Shown here piece by piece: positions 1-11,034 of a stretch of DNA of 64,000 nt (within the stretch, counting starts at the first letter, position 1; each line of letters starts with the position of its first letter). The notes beneath the pieces are model-generated. The model had not been told where the DNA came from, searched no databases, and saw only the letters and a list, made by a program, of their open reading frames with translations. The stretch spans positions 124,001 through 188,000 of the forward strand of contig JAUTXW010002190.1 in the NCBI GenBank assembly GCA_030620095.1, read 5' to 3'. The position numbers and the translations under genes are program-made. The DNA is from Kuschelorhynchus macadamiae (taxonomy: Eukaryota; Arthropoda; Insecta; Coleoptera; Curculionidae).

Positions 1-2340
1 GAAGCCTCATATCACTTAGTCGGGATTTGCAAGAGGTGGGGAAAACTCAGTTTAGGTCACCCTATTAAAAATTATACCCTAGAGCAACTATAGTGAAAAT
101 GCGATTTCACCGTTTTTTGAATATTTTTTTTTTGTTTCCAGGGAGTTGTTTCGTCATTTTAAAGCTACCCTGTATAGTAGAAGAATAAATTTGACGTGTT
201 TCCCCTTTTTTAAAAATATTTTATTATTATTTCTGTAAATATATTCAGTCGAAAAAAATCATGTCAAGTCAATCAGTCAAATAGTCAAAATATCTTGCTT
301 TTATTTTGACGGAAATCGGTTTATGCATTTTCAAAGTATTATTTTTTTACTTGTGTATACTTCATAAAAATGCCCAAGATATGCGCCCATAGCACTCAAA
401 ATCCAATCCTCCAGATATTGACCTAGACTAGTTTTGGTATAAATTTGTTAAAATAGACACAAACGTCCATACAAACATCATTATTATTTGTTTAGAAAGA
501 TATTTTTTCGTGCTCTAGGGCGTTAAGAACGTCCATAAAACCCAGCTTGTGTTTTTTGAAAATTGTTGCGATTACGATAGTCTAAAACAGCAAAAAATAA
601 TTAAACTCTATCATTTTAGACTTACTTTCCGCCTTCTGGCTAGATAAGTTCACGTGCTGAAATTATAATATTAGAGGATATTTACCTAGGAGGAAAAAAA
701 TACCATATGATATATCTTCATGAACAATAAACTATACTCACAATTCTTTTTTGTTTTAAATTTCTTGCTGTTTCAAAAAAGGGTATATTTTTATTTATTG
801 AAAAACTATGGACTTTCGTGTAAAATTTAGACAAAGTTTATTATATACTTTTTCAAAAATTACTACAATTTTTTTCTTAAAACAAAACAATTTTTTCAAG
901 ATCAAAAACCCATACTAATGTTTTGTGTGTCGATGACCAATGCCGACCTGTCACACTCCTGCGTTACAAGCGAGATTCCAAAACTTGAAAATGCTGATTG
1001 AGATTCTGGCAAAATGTCAGGAACAATCAAACCGTCAGTGAATGGATTGATTCCATTATTATATTCTACCATCAACGAAATTCTTCGATGTAGCATTAAC
1101 TGTTAACTGGAAAATATCTTCATCGCAATCATGTGTTTTTAAGATTTATTTTTCTATTGAAATTCTTAGTTAAATTTTCCACAGCACAAATTTTTCTTAT
1201 CTATTGACAGGCAATATATCCTAAATTTAAACTGTAAAAATTACGCTTTCCAGAGAATAACTCATTTATATCCCATAAAGACGAAGCAGTTATGTATATT
1301 GATCCGCACATTTACCTGCTTGGAGAGTGGAGTAAAATCAGGCTTTGTCGTGCCCTATATTTTTTAGAAGAAGAATAGAGGTGTCGGTAATGTTGGAGCC
1401 GTCAACAAAATGTTTTAACTTTACTTATTCTATTTACATGCTTGTAGTCAAGGCAAAATTTCCTAAAAAATTTGTAATCGAGAAAATATTTCCGGCTCTT
1501 AATTAAACTAAAGAAATTTTAAAAAATAACTAATTTAATCTGTCAATTAAATCATTTGAAAGATAAAAACGAAAATATTTGTTGGCGATGACTACTAACT
1601 AACACAAACATACAATAGAGAAAAACCATGTCCCACCAATTTAAGTTTTACAAAACTATTCAAACTTGTTTAAAACAAATTTATTTTATTGTTTCAAAGT
1701 TTTGTGTACTAAAATAGGAGGAGCCTTGTTCTTTTACTTCACCTCGTAAGAAGGAAGTATTGTAATTGTGAAAAAAATTAATTTTTGTTGATCTGTTTGT
1801 TTAAAGTAAGTCCACTTTATTGCTAGCAATTAAGGTTTGTTTACTAAAATGGGCGAAATGTTCCAAATACGCAATACGTTTTATCCGTACTTGTGGTATA
1901 TTATAAAATATTTACTCTTTAAATTATATACTATTTACCACTAAATAAAAAAATCTCAAGAAATCTTAATTTTCATTTAAAAATAAAAAGGCATGTTCAT
2001 AATCTTCATGTGTCAGTATTGTGACAGAAATATTCCCACTTATTATAGCCTAGGGTACCCCGAAGAGAAAATATTTCCGGAAATATGGTGACAAATAGCA
2101 ACAAACCAAAAAAACAATGCTCTAAATGGTTAAAACATGGAGGTGTCACATACAGTTTGATATAAAGGGAGCTAATCTGGAAAATTTAAGACTCGTAAAT
2201 ATTATATGTTGAATAACATGGATAGCCCATTTAAACTTTTATTGTTTTATTAATTTCACAAAAATAAAACACCCTGTATATCAGCAAATTATACTTTAAA
2301 AAATGTATAATTTGAAGAAACTTTTATACTAAACTTTTTA
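1..2340. other. AT-rich stretch, no recognisable gene
   Basis: I see no convincing coding region on either strand. Small pieces resemble ends of mariner-like elements: 'accctgtata' near 168-178 and 'acaccctgtatat' near 2268-2281. A short stretch near 1740-1775 resembles the start of the 49.9 kb repeat family (reading like 'aagtattgtaattgtg'). Confidence 0.5.
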
Positions 2341-2346
2341 TTTTTA

Positions 2347-3129
2347 TCCAGGGTGCTTTAAACTTAAAGGCCTATTAGAAGCATCTGGAAAACCATTGAA
2401 TGTATTCAATTGGAAATTTGCCTGTGTCAATATATGAATATAAACCATCTTTTTAAAATAATTAAAATTGTGCGGTATTGCTGCTTCTACCTTAAACAGG
2501 TGGCACTATCCGTTTTTCGAATGAGATGCCATATATATTATGGCATAACACTTTTTGTGTTATATTTCCTATTATTCAATTGTTTTTGAGAAAATGGCTC
2601 CTGAAAATTGATATTTTTGACTTTTTGAAGGTCTGTCACTCTAAAACGACTTAACTTGCAACGAAATGGATTGCACTTTCATATCTTGGTTTTTAGTTAT
2701 CTATTTCCTGAAACTAATTTCTATTTTGGCAGGAAATGTCAAATTTTGCCACCTCTTTTCAAATTAGAACTGTTAGTGGGGGGGGGGGGGGGTAATTAAT
2801 AACTGGTATAGGAAAGTGAAATCCATTTTGTTGTAAGTCAAGTCATTGAAGAGTTTGAAATAATAAAAAAGTCAGTTTCCAACCGACATTTTCTCGAAAA
2901 CAGTAGAATTTAGTTATAGGAAACATAAGACAAAAAATGCAATAAGGTACAGGGCATTTCATTTAGAAAATGGATGTTGCCATCGGTTTAAGGTAGAAGC
3001 AGCAACACCGCACGATTTAAAAGAGAGTTAACAATTATCTACGGTCAGAGCTAAATTTTCAAAGTATTGTATTCAATGGTTCTCCAGATACTTTCAGATA
3101 GGCCACTGAGTTTGGGGCACTCTGTATAG
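2347..3129. mobile_element. Foldback MITE, mariner-like ends (copy 1)
   Basis: The segment is a long imperfect palindrome. The left arm begins 'tccagggtgctttaaac' and the right arm read in reverse complement begins 'tacagagtgccccaaac'. The arms then match, with gaps, for most of ~390 bp each, including 'gctgcttctaccttaaac' in both. The centre lies near a poly-G run at 2778-2791. There is no transposase, so this is a non-autonomous element presumably moved by a mariner-like transposase. A second copy is at 19793-20406. Confidence 0.75.
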
Positions 3130-3522
3130 ATATAAAATACGAACGATATTGGGAGGAGAGGTGCATTTATAACCAATAATTCTGGACATATTACCAAATA
3201 CAGATAAAACTCTGTATAAACGAACCATCCAATGTTAAATAACACCCCCTAAATAGATCCCAATTTTGCATTACATTCCATCGAGAGATTTCCGCGTAGT
3301 TCGGCACAATTTCGCGGCTAGTGTTGCCAGTACGTAGCAGTCGCTTACCTCCTAATTGAATTACGCATACAAATATTTCTAAACAAATAGACCTACCTTA
3401 CGCACTCGGCAACTCTAGTCTAGTTGCGAGCGAGGTAATATCTCAATTAAACGGCCACATAAACGATTAAAAATGGTAAATTTATGGTATAATATGGACC
3501 GTCTTTGCAAGGTGCTAGGGAT
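3130..3522. other. Spacer between MITE and hAT element
   Basis: No gene or RNA recognised. It ends in the left copy of the hAT target duplication, 'ctagggat' at 3515-3522. Confidence 0.5.
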
Positions 3523-5009
3523 CAGTGGCGGCTAGCGGGTGAAGAAGTAAAGTGTAAATAAAGCAAGCAAATATCGCAATAATTTTTTTTCCAAATTTGT
3601 TTTATATGTGTAGGGGGTAGAATATTTTTTTACGACTTACCTAAATTTTGTATACTAAATCAATTCTCCTATCCTTCATAGCAGCAAATTTATAAAATAG
3701 ATGAGTTGCCCTAATCTACTCCAGAAATTCCTTTTTTGAATTGAAATATTGTCAAGAGAAGTAAGTCTTTCTTGAGATATATAAGTTTTTACACATTTGA
3801 AGCAAGAAAAACTTCTTTCCACTGAAGCACTTGTCGACGGTATTGTCAAAATAAGGGAAAACAATTTATATGCTTCGGTAAAAATATATTTATTTTTATT
3901 AATTTTTTTCTCTTGCTCTTGCGGCGTTATATTCCAATTACTGTCATTGGCAAAAATAAGACCAAGCTCGTTTTAAACTCGTTGACTTTTTGAAAATATT
4001 TCCCCATATAACTGTAACAAATTTTCGGTCGGGCCAGTCGGAAAATTTAAACTATATTCGGAAAATTTACCAGAACCTGCCAAACACGAAAATGTAAGTT
4101 TTCCACAGTCTTGAAATCTTAGTGTGATTTCCATTAAATATGGTCCAATATTTCATAAAAAAGGGTTCTATACTTAGCCCTAATTTCTTCAGGTGAAAGC
4201 TTAGCAAGCTCACGTTTGTAATGATTTATTTCTGTAATAGAATTTGCTTTATCAAACATGGTATTAAAAAAATGTTCATTTCTTTTTTTACAGAGCGCCT
4301 CACGACAGCGTTTTATATTGGATATGCAAAAATGAATGTCAAGCGATTTTTTTTGAAGAACGTTGAATAGTATGTTCGTGGTTGAGATAATGTCATTAAA
4401 CACTAATGCCAGAAACCTGAATTCAAAATCGTTCATCTCACCTAAAAATCCTTTCGCAAGGCGGATTGATTTTTCATCAGATTTGTCACATTTACTAACT
4501 TCGAATTTGATGTTGAAACAACACCATAAATAAATATAACACAAAACAGTCAAGTTAACTGCAAAAGAACTCACCGATTGCAGCGAAATCCGTGAAAATA
4601 AAAGTAAACAACACCGCAAACTGAACGACACGTGGGTGTAGTGTACTGCGCCTGCAATTCACCGAGAGCGTTGTATAGCGCTGGGCACAACGTCATCGGA
4701 TAAGCGTTGTCATGGCAACATAGTAGGAAAATCGTAAACTAAACATAGCACCTTCAGCAAAGTCAAAGTGGTTTGCGCCACTGTTATAGTTGTTATAATA
4801 AAGTTCGGTTGAAAGTTTTAAAAAGACATGCCGCCAACGGTCAAGTAAAATATTTATTCGAAATGTACAGTTTATTTTTAACCAATTAGGTGAATAATGG
4901 AATGTAAAAACTAAAATTTTAAGAGATATATAATAAATATAGTTGTTTGCTTGTTTATTTTTCCTGATGAAGTAGCATTTCACCTACTTCACCTGAATAG
5001 CTGCCACTG
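3523..5009 (-). mobile_element. Decayed hAT transposon, both ends present
   Basis: The left end reads 'cagtggcggctagcgggtga' and the right end in reverse complement reads 'cagtggcagctattcaggtg', so the terminal inverted repeats are imperfect. The flanks are 'ctagggat' (3515-3522) and 'caagggat' (5010-5017), an 8 bp target duplication with one mismatch, as expected for hAT. The interior holds transposase remnants on the minus strand. At ~1.5 kb it is much shorter than the 3.7 kb element at 52338, so it is an internally deleted, immobile copy. Confidence 0.82.
3676..4631 (-). pseudogene. hAT (ZMYM1-like) transposase remnant
   Basis: Two minus-strand open pieces survive. The upstream one (4134-4631) contains 'LNILFNVLQKKSLDIHF'-like text (seen as NILFNVLQKKSLDIHF) in a helical region typical of ZMYM1-like hAT proteins. 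The downstream one (3676-3864) is the hAT dimerisation region, with TIPSTSASVERSFSCFK followed by SQERLTSLDNISI. The zinc finger and most of the catalytic core are gone and the pieces are separated by frame breaks. Both lie inside the terminal repeats of the element at 3523-5009 and are read toward its left end. The C-terminal block closely parallels the one in the intact transposase at 52657-55101. The superfamily call is firm; the subfamily is inferred. Confidence 0.8.
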
Positions 5010-5660
5010 CAAGGGATCTCGGGGAGTGATTTTTTCCATGATTACGAAGAAATTATGAAAGTGCCAACCTGATCGTATAGTTTTTGTAACACTTATCAAC
5101 TGACTTTTACTAAGAAATTGTAACATAAATGTGGGTTCATGTAACATGACTTTTTCTTCACCCTCTTCTTTTTCCGTAATATTAGTTACACGTTTTTCCA
5201 AATGGCTGGCCGTGTTTACGTTGAAATTATTTTTAGTTGTAATAATGACACATGGCGGCTTATTTTGTAAAGTTAAAATGTAAAATTACAAGTTAAAAGA
5301 TATAAATGTCTTTATTTTACTTTACTGACACTTAACGAACAAACACTAGCAAATGAATTAACATGTAGAAGCTAAAAATAATTCCTCAAATCCGTTAATC
5401 TTTAAACGTCAAATTTTAGTATTTAGGGGTAAAAACATAAAGTAAAATGAACTTTATAGCTAATGCATAAAGGTAAACATTGAAACTAAAGATGAATGCT
5501 CGAATCTAGAACTTTTCCATATTACTAAACTTGTGGAAAAAGAAAAAGATAATGAAAATGTCATGCTATATGAACCCGCTTTAAATATTATCTTAAATTC
5601 CCTATAAACTATCCATATTGGAAAATATTTAATAATATTATGTTCATACAACTTAAATCA
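5010..5660. other. Two inverted, related ORF fragments of unknown function
   Basis: On the minus strand, 5010-5216 reads an open stretch with EKVMLHEPTFMLQFLSKS. On the plus strand, about 5505-5640 reads ENVMLYEPALNIILNSL after a similar acidic-lysine run. The two look like diverged copies in opposite orientation. I do not recognise the family. The first copy is cut by the right end of the hAT element at 3523-5009, so it predates that insertion. Confidence 0.3.
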
Positions 5661-5693
5661 TTGGCTTTATAGGGCTCCCTATAAAGTCAATGA
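5658..5693. repeat. 16 bp stem-loop
   Basis: 'tcattggctttatagg' and 'cctataaagtcaatga' pair with one mismatch around the loop 'gctc'. The function is unknown. Confidence 0.6.
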
Positions 5694-6127
5694 CTATACA
5701 TATAAAATATTCTTATGGTTTATTAATCAATTCTGAGCTATTTAAAACTTAGCTGTTTTTCTTATCGGTCTAAGACCTAAATGCTTATATAAGTTTTATA
5801 TACCTAATTTCTTAACGTCATAACAGCGAAAATATAACTTTGAATAGTGTTATTATCATTGTGTACGATGTGTTTGACATAAAAAATTCAAAATCTACAT
5901 TTGCGTCAATAAACAACCCCTTTCAGTGGCGCAAGAGAACATGGCTAATAAAGAAAACATAAAAATTGGAAATATGTCTAACTCACAAGCCCGTAGGTCT
6001 TTATTATCATCCAGTAATTAACTGAAACGGTGTATAGAAACTTCTATAAATTGCGGCAAAAGTTAAATATTTTATTTGTTTATTTTGTTACAGTATTAAA
6101 AAGGACCTTAAAGCGGCCGTTATTTTG

Positions 6128-6252
6128 CACAATTTTTGAAGTTTCTCTACATCTCTGGGAGCGATCGGTCGCTAGAGGCATCCCAAGGTCTCAGTGTGAG
6201 ACCCTATCACCCCTCCGGGATCCTGCGATAGTGACGGAACGAATTCTTTAAC
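6128..6252. other. GC-richer island with hairpin potential, unidentified
   Basis: About 120 bp near 50-55% GC stand out from the AT-rich surroundings. The island contains the near-palindrome 'ggtctcagtgtgagacc' at 6189-6205 and 'gcgatcggtcgc' at 6162-6173. I cannot match it to a known RNA or transposon. Confidence 0.3.
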
Positions 6253-6397
6253 AAACGGATTTTTATTTAGTAATAATTTTATGCATAGTATACAATGTGA
6301 AGAGGAAATAACTGCAAATATTTTAACAGCTAAAAGTACACGTGATCTAGAGCAAAAAAATCTTAGATAACAGGGACCCAATACTCAAGAGCTGGCG

Positions 6398-6398
<1 letters not shown>

Positions 6399-6437
<39 letters not shown>
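6399..6437. repeat. (TA)n microsatellite
   Basis: An uninterrupted TA dinucleotide run of about 39 bp. Confidence 0.95.
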
Positions 6438-6439
<2 letters not shown>

Positions 6440-6533
6440 TTTTGAATAAATAAATTATAACAAATTAATTAGAAACACTTACACTTTTTTAAATTTTGCA
6501 CCAATTACACACTATATGAAATATATACTCTAT

Positions 6534-6535
<2 letters not shown>

Positions 6536-6595
<60 letters not shown>

Positions 6596-6596
6596 T

Positions 6597-6668
<72 letters not shown>
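6536..6668. repeat. (TA)n microsatellite, ~133 bp
   Basis: A TA dinucleotide run interrupted once by 'gatagat' near 6594-6600. Confidence 0.95.
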
Positions 6669-6672
<4 letters not shown>

Positions 6673-7707
6673 GTTTTTTTTGCGTTTATAGTAGTAAAAA
6701 TGATCAGTGCGGCAAATAAGTTTTATTCTGGTTGCCGGATTTTACGTTTTCAAATAAGAGTCACTCAATAGTTAAATCTTTTTTATATATTGCGAGTATT
6801 TTAAACAAGAACTTTAATTATTGAATTAATGTAGATGTAATTAACAGTTTTGGATAATAAATCGAATAAAATGTTTAGCACACAAAAGATTTTTTAGTGT
6901 GGCCCGTACTTTTCTGCGTTAAAATATGTGTTGTCATTTCCTTTCTAATATATTTCTCTTTCCTTGACACAGCGAAAATTAGGAGGAGAGTTATGTTGAA
7001 AGGGTTTTATTTATCTTTTACTTATGTAGCCGAAACTTACCTTAGGTATAAAGATCGTTTTCTGAAAAAAAGAGAAATATATAACAGTGCATATAGGTGC
7101 ATAATGTGCTACATTTGTATGTTGTTTGTTAAGCCGAAAATCGTCTTTCTTTTAGTCATCTTGAGCATGCGCAAATAAAATGTATGGCAATATATCTATT
7201 TGATTCGAATATCTAACATTTATTTAGATTGCGACGAATACATATTTTTCATCTCTACACATTCTATCTATATTTTTTTTTGAACCAGATTAAACATACA
7301 TAGATACGTGCATTCATTTACATACCATGCTGAATCAAATAAAACCACCGGTTATATTTCTATACCTATTATATTCATTATACCACATTTTATTGTGTTT
7401 TTGTTTGTTATCCTTTTCTAATTTATTATTTTTAATATATATTTTTTTTGCTTTTCATAACGTTATATATAGTCTTTAAAAAAATAAATGATGCCGTTTT
7501 TTCCTCCATAAAACAGTTTTATTCCAGAAACTGAAATTTTACCGATTTTTTAAATAGTTTATTGGGCCGCCATTTTGTCACACCTTTAAAAATTGCGGAT
7601 AACTTCTTCCATCTAACACAGCTTCATAAAAGAACGGCCCAATTAAATATTAAGCTGAATGTCAGTAATTTCCAGATGTATCTTTATTTGTTCAATAAAA
7701 TTGCTTC
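6669..7707. other. No recognisable gene
   Basis: AT-rich. The plus-strand open stretch at 6897-7178 has no domain I recognise and a low-complexity, compositionally biased translation, so I do not call it a gene. Confidence 0.4.
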
Positions 7708-8019
7708 TTAGTTACATGTGAAATATTCTAAATTATGCAGCTTGTAATCGTGATTACAATTTACCTTCAAAATTCGTTGCACGAAGGCCATTTTTCCATC
7801 AGCTGCCTGATCATCACAAACCCTTCTTCTGATTTTTTTTTTTGGGAAGAAAACGCTTCTTCGTTTTGTCGCAGGGTTTTTTTCCGGTCTTGGAAATATT
7901 TTTTGATCAGGAACGTGGCGCGCTGGATATATTTCATGATATAACAAAACAGCTCTTGAAGGACATTTTTGAAATTCGTCATAGATTGTTAATCCACTTT
8001 TTTCTGCGGGAGTAATCAT
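7708..8019 (-). pseudogene. Mariner-like transposase N-terminal fragment
   Basis: Reading starts at the ATG at 8017-8019 (minus strand). The translation contains AVLLYHEIYPARHVPDQKIF, which matches the DUF4817-type helix-turn-helix found at the N-terminus of many insect mariner-like transposases. A following lysine/arginine-rich stretch runs to RRRVCDDQ. Nothing of the DDE catalytic core follows, and the reading frame ends after about 103 codons. It is a truncated relic. The matching inverted arms were not located with confidence, although 8218-8500 looks like arm sequence of such an element. Confidence 0.6.
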
Positions 8020-8691
8020 TATTAAAAATAAAAAAATTAACACCTAGTATTTAAACGCAAAATAAAAGTTTTTGATATAAGTTCAATTAGATTAACTGTC
8101 ACGATGGCACTTCAATCCCACGGTTTTAATGTACTACTTGCTGTTTGGTCTACCAAAAATTCTCATTCCGTATATCTTCAAAAATGTACAGCTTTTGAAG
8201 CAAATGTTTAGATAAAAGTGGGCAAGAAAAAATATTCCGGTTTGTCTGCACTAACATTCAAAAAAAAATCCATCTTTTTGAAAATATCGTTTTTTTTTTG
8301 CTTTGTGATGTATTTCATAAAGCTTTGGTTTTCTTTGTTAACGCTAGGAGGGCGCGGTTTAGAAATTAAGAAAAATGTGAACTTTCTGTATAATTTTAAA
8401 GGCGGGTTCACAGGTATTTTTATACGGTTAAAAAGAAAACTAAAACCTTCAAAATGTATTGTGAAAATTGCAAAATTGGATGATGGAGAAATTAAGATGC
8501 AAACGCATTTATTCTGAATTTGTATGGACGACATTTGACGCTAGAAGAAATAAACACTTGAAATAATTTAAACTTTTATTTAATTTTCAGCTCTTTGTCT
8601 TGACCCATTTCATTATATATTCTTTCTGGTGCTCTAAGATGAAAGGATTCTGAGAAATAGCCGACGTTCTCTCTTAGATGACCTCGCTGTA
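8020..8691. other. Probable transposon arm sequence, no gene
   Basis: The region upstream of the fragment at 7708-8019 resembles the non-coding arm of a mariner-like element (for example 'gttaacgctaggagggcgc' at 8338-8356). Open stretches on both strands at 8208-8534 appear fortuitous. Confidence 0.35.
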
Positions 8692-9494
8692 CAGGGTGTC
8701 CCATTTGCGATACTTTTGCAGGTTATCTCAGTTATTATTGAATACAGAGAGATGTTGTTTTCGGCACTGTGCCACTTTTTCGTGAAAAAGATGCCGTAGA
8801 CCAAATTTGCATGGCTTCGTTTTTGAAATACAGGGCGAAATTGAAAATTTACACTTCCAAGAATCCTTCGTATCTAAGTTAAAATACAAGCTAATGAAAA
8901 AGTAAAAACGGATTATTATAGGGTTTTAGTACCTATAATGCAATGGAGTAGTTATTTTTTTCTACAGGTCTCAATTATTGAGTTAAGACAAAATGTGTTG
9001 TTTTTTAGAATGGAACACCCTATATATTTTAAAGCATCTAGTAGCACATCCTTTCATGCTTTTCAAAAAAAAAAAACACTTACTATTTATTTGTTTGGTT
9101 GTAGGTTCGTGGTGGAAAACAAAAGCTTTAATGACAACTATGACTGCCTTCATTTTGAACTTATGTGGTGATCTCTTTGTTATGTAGTATTTTACGTCAT
9201 ATTTTATTGTTTAAATAAAGAGTAATATCAGAATCTATGTTTTATTCAATGTAATTAAAACGCAAATGAAGCTACTGAATTATATTTAAATAAGCGAGTC
9301 CTAAGTTGTTAGTTACTAATTTTTAAAAACAATTTTCCGGTTTTATTTTAATAGCTGATACCCAGAAAGAAGCCGTTTATGGATATTTTTTAAGAATCAT
9401 AAAAAATCAAAGAAATTTTCCAAAGAGACCTAGTTTTAATAACAAACACAGAAAAGACTCCAAGTCTCGGTCTCAGTAAATTACAGTTATTAAC

Positions 9495-9531
9495 ATGACA
9501 CGTATTTCGCCCTTTCGAGCATCATCAGATC
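9495..9531 (-). ncRNA. Hammerhead ribozyme-like motif
   Basis: The minus strand reads CTGATGA, then a hairpin (GCTC GAAA GGGC), then GAAAT. The order CUGAnGA / stem II / GAAA is the hammerhead core. One extra base lies between the first core block and stem II, and I did not verify stems I and III or a cleavage site. Its position 3' of a Penelope-like endonuclease relic supports the reading. Confidence 0.4.
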
Positions 9532-9724
9532 TACAAACAACAGAAAGAACCTTAGTAAATAATCGCACTCACAAATCCAAAAACAAGAATTTACAAATAG
9601 ATAGAATAAAACACACCAAAGTACAACAAAACAAACAACTACTTATAAAAATTTGATCGATACTAAATTGAGGTTAGCTGCACGTGAATAAACAAAATAA
9701 AATATTAAAAAAGTATTAAAAATG

Positions 9725-9806
9725 CTGCACGCCCCTAGCTGGGATCAAACCCGGACCACCAGAATGGGAGGGCAGAGTAGGTGCTTATAGAGCACTAGAC
9801 TGATCA
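9725..9806 (-). mobile_element. tRNA-derived short repeat (SINE-like)
   Basis: On the minus strand a B-box-like 'gggtttgatccc' (9740-9751) follows an A-box-like 'tctagtgctcta' (9788-9799) at tRNA-like spacing. The cloverleaf is incomplete, so this is a tRNA-derived repeat or decayed tRNA rather than a working tRNA gene. Confidence 0.45.
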
Positions 9807-10329
9807 ACGAAAATAACTAAAAACTCTCACTCTATAAATAAATGGATGAATTGAAGGTTGCCTACAATAATATTACTTTAAATTGTTAAATATTAGGAGA
9901 GGTTCGAAATTAAAAACGTAGGTAATGCGAGTGGAAATAGGACTTTTTATAGTTTTGGTTATTTTCATTTTTTGTAGCAGGTCAAGCTTTTTCCCCTTGG
10001 GACATTCAAGTAAAACATCAACGTCAGAAATGGAAAAATCATAATCTGAAACAAATGATTGGCAAAAGTTGAAACAGTTTCAGTCACATCCGAATTTGTT
10101 GACAAAGCTCATATATTCTCTCACCTTGGTGGAAATTTTTCTACCTCTCTTTCCACATAGATCGTAGAACAAATAGATTTGGAGAATTTTTGTACGTTTG
10201 TAATCATAAAAAAATTACTAGATTATAGAGCTACAGGTTGGTGTAACGATCGGATACAGAGAAGTGAAAGATCATCTTTATAACAAAGGAAATCAAGAAA
10301 TGTTTTGACTTCTGTGGAGGCAGAACCTT

Positions 10330-10581
10330 CAATAATTTGCTCGAAAGATGGATTGGCAATCATGGACCGATAAGATGGATCTTTCAGTCTCAGATTTCTT
10401 TTTGTGGGTTTTTCTTCAAAATAAGAATTACAAGCCTCGCCATCGCTCTATAGAAGGACTTCGTGAAGCTAGATATTTTCAGTTTTTGCAACATTGTTCA
10501 CTATTTATTCTGAATGCATTAAAAATAAATACAAAATTGTGTGAATACATCATTCGAGAAAACGGCAACCATTTTGAATAA
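10330..10581 (+). pseudogene. Mariner-like transposase C-terminal fragment
   Basis: One plus-strand frame reads ERWIGNHGPIRW; a shift into the next frame gives SVSDFFLWVFLQNKNY and ends IRENGNHFE. In intact relatives these are continuous as WIGxxGPIxWPxxSPDLTPxDFFLWG, so the third catalytic aspartate region is present but frame-shifted. The upstream transposase is missing, replaced by the Penelope-like insertion. The stop lies about 40 bp from the inner edge of the right inverted arm, the usual place for the 3' end of the gene. Confidence 0.7.
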
Positions 10582-11034
10582 TTTCTATAGTTTAAAAAAG
10601 TGATTTTTTTAAATATCCTGTTAGTACTTCGTTAATAATTTCAAATTGCGGGCTTTTTGTTTAAAATAAATATTACGTGTTATATATTTTTAAAAAGCGT
10701 GGAGGGATGTGTTTTTAGCCGCTCTAAAATATACGTAGTGTTTGGTCTGTAACTTAACATTTAAGGTCCCTACGAAAAAAGCTAACTACGCGATTGTATT
10801 CTACGGAAAAAACACTAATAGTCCATTTTTACTTTTTTATTAGCTCGTATTATATATAAATAAGATAAGAAGGATGCCTGGAAAGCGTAATAATTTAGCC
10901 CTGTATTTTAAAAACTAAAAAGACCATGCATCTTTCTTTTTACGAAAAAGCAGCACAGTGCCGCGAAAACATCATCCCTCCATCTTCAATAATAACTGAG
11001 ATACCCTGTAAAAGTATCGAAATGGGACAACCTG

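Larger units (their letters stand above)
9430..10300 (-). mobile_element. Penelope-like retroelement remnant (GIY-YIG end)
   Basis: Read on the minus strand, 10160-9900 gives fragments resembling the GIY-YIG endonuclease of Penelope-like elements: CGKRGRKISTKVREYMSFV, then in another frame VSTFANHLF, then DVLLECPKGKKLDLLQKMKI. The order and spacing match the end of the endonuclease domain, but frames shift between pieces, so it is dead. A hammerhead-like motif lies downstream at 9495-9531, and such motifs are known from Penelope-like elements. It interrupts the mariner-like element at 8692-11034. The exact boundaries are uncertain. Confidence 0.6.
8692..11034 (+). mobile_element. Decayed mariner-like element with ~420 bp inverted arms
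   Basis: The left end 'cagggtgtcccatttgcgat' and the right end in reverse complement 'caggttgtcccatttcgata' match, each beside a TA target dinucleotide (8690-8691 and 11035-11036). Similarity between the arms continues, with gaps, for about 400 bp (to roughly 9110 and 10620), including a shared 'ggcactgtgc'. The interior keeps only a C-terminal transposase relic near 10348 and has been invaded by a Penelope-like element. Confidence 0.8.

Noticed and set aside
7735..7982. Three overlapping frames around 7.7-8.0 kb
   Set aside because: Only one minus-strand frame carries the DUF4817-like motif; the others are shadows in different frames.
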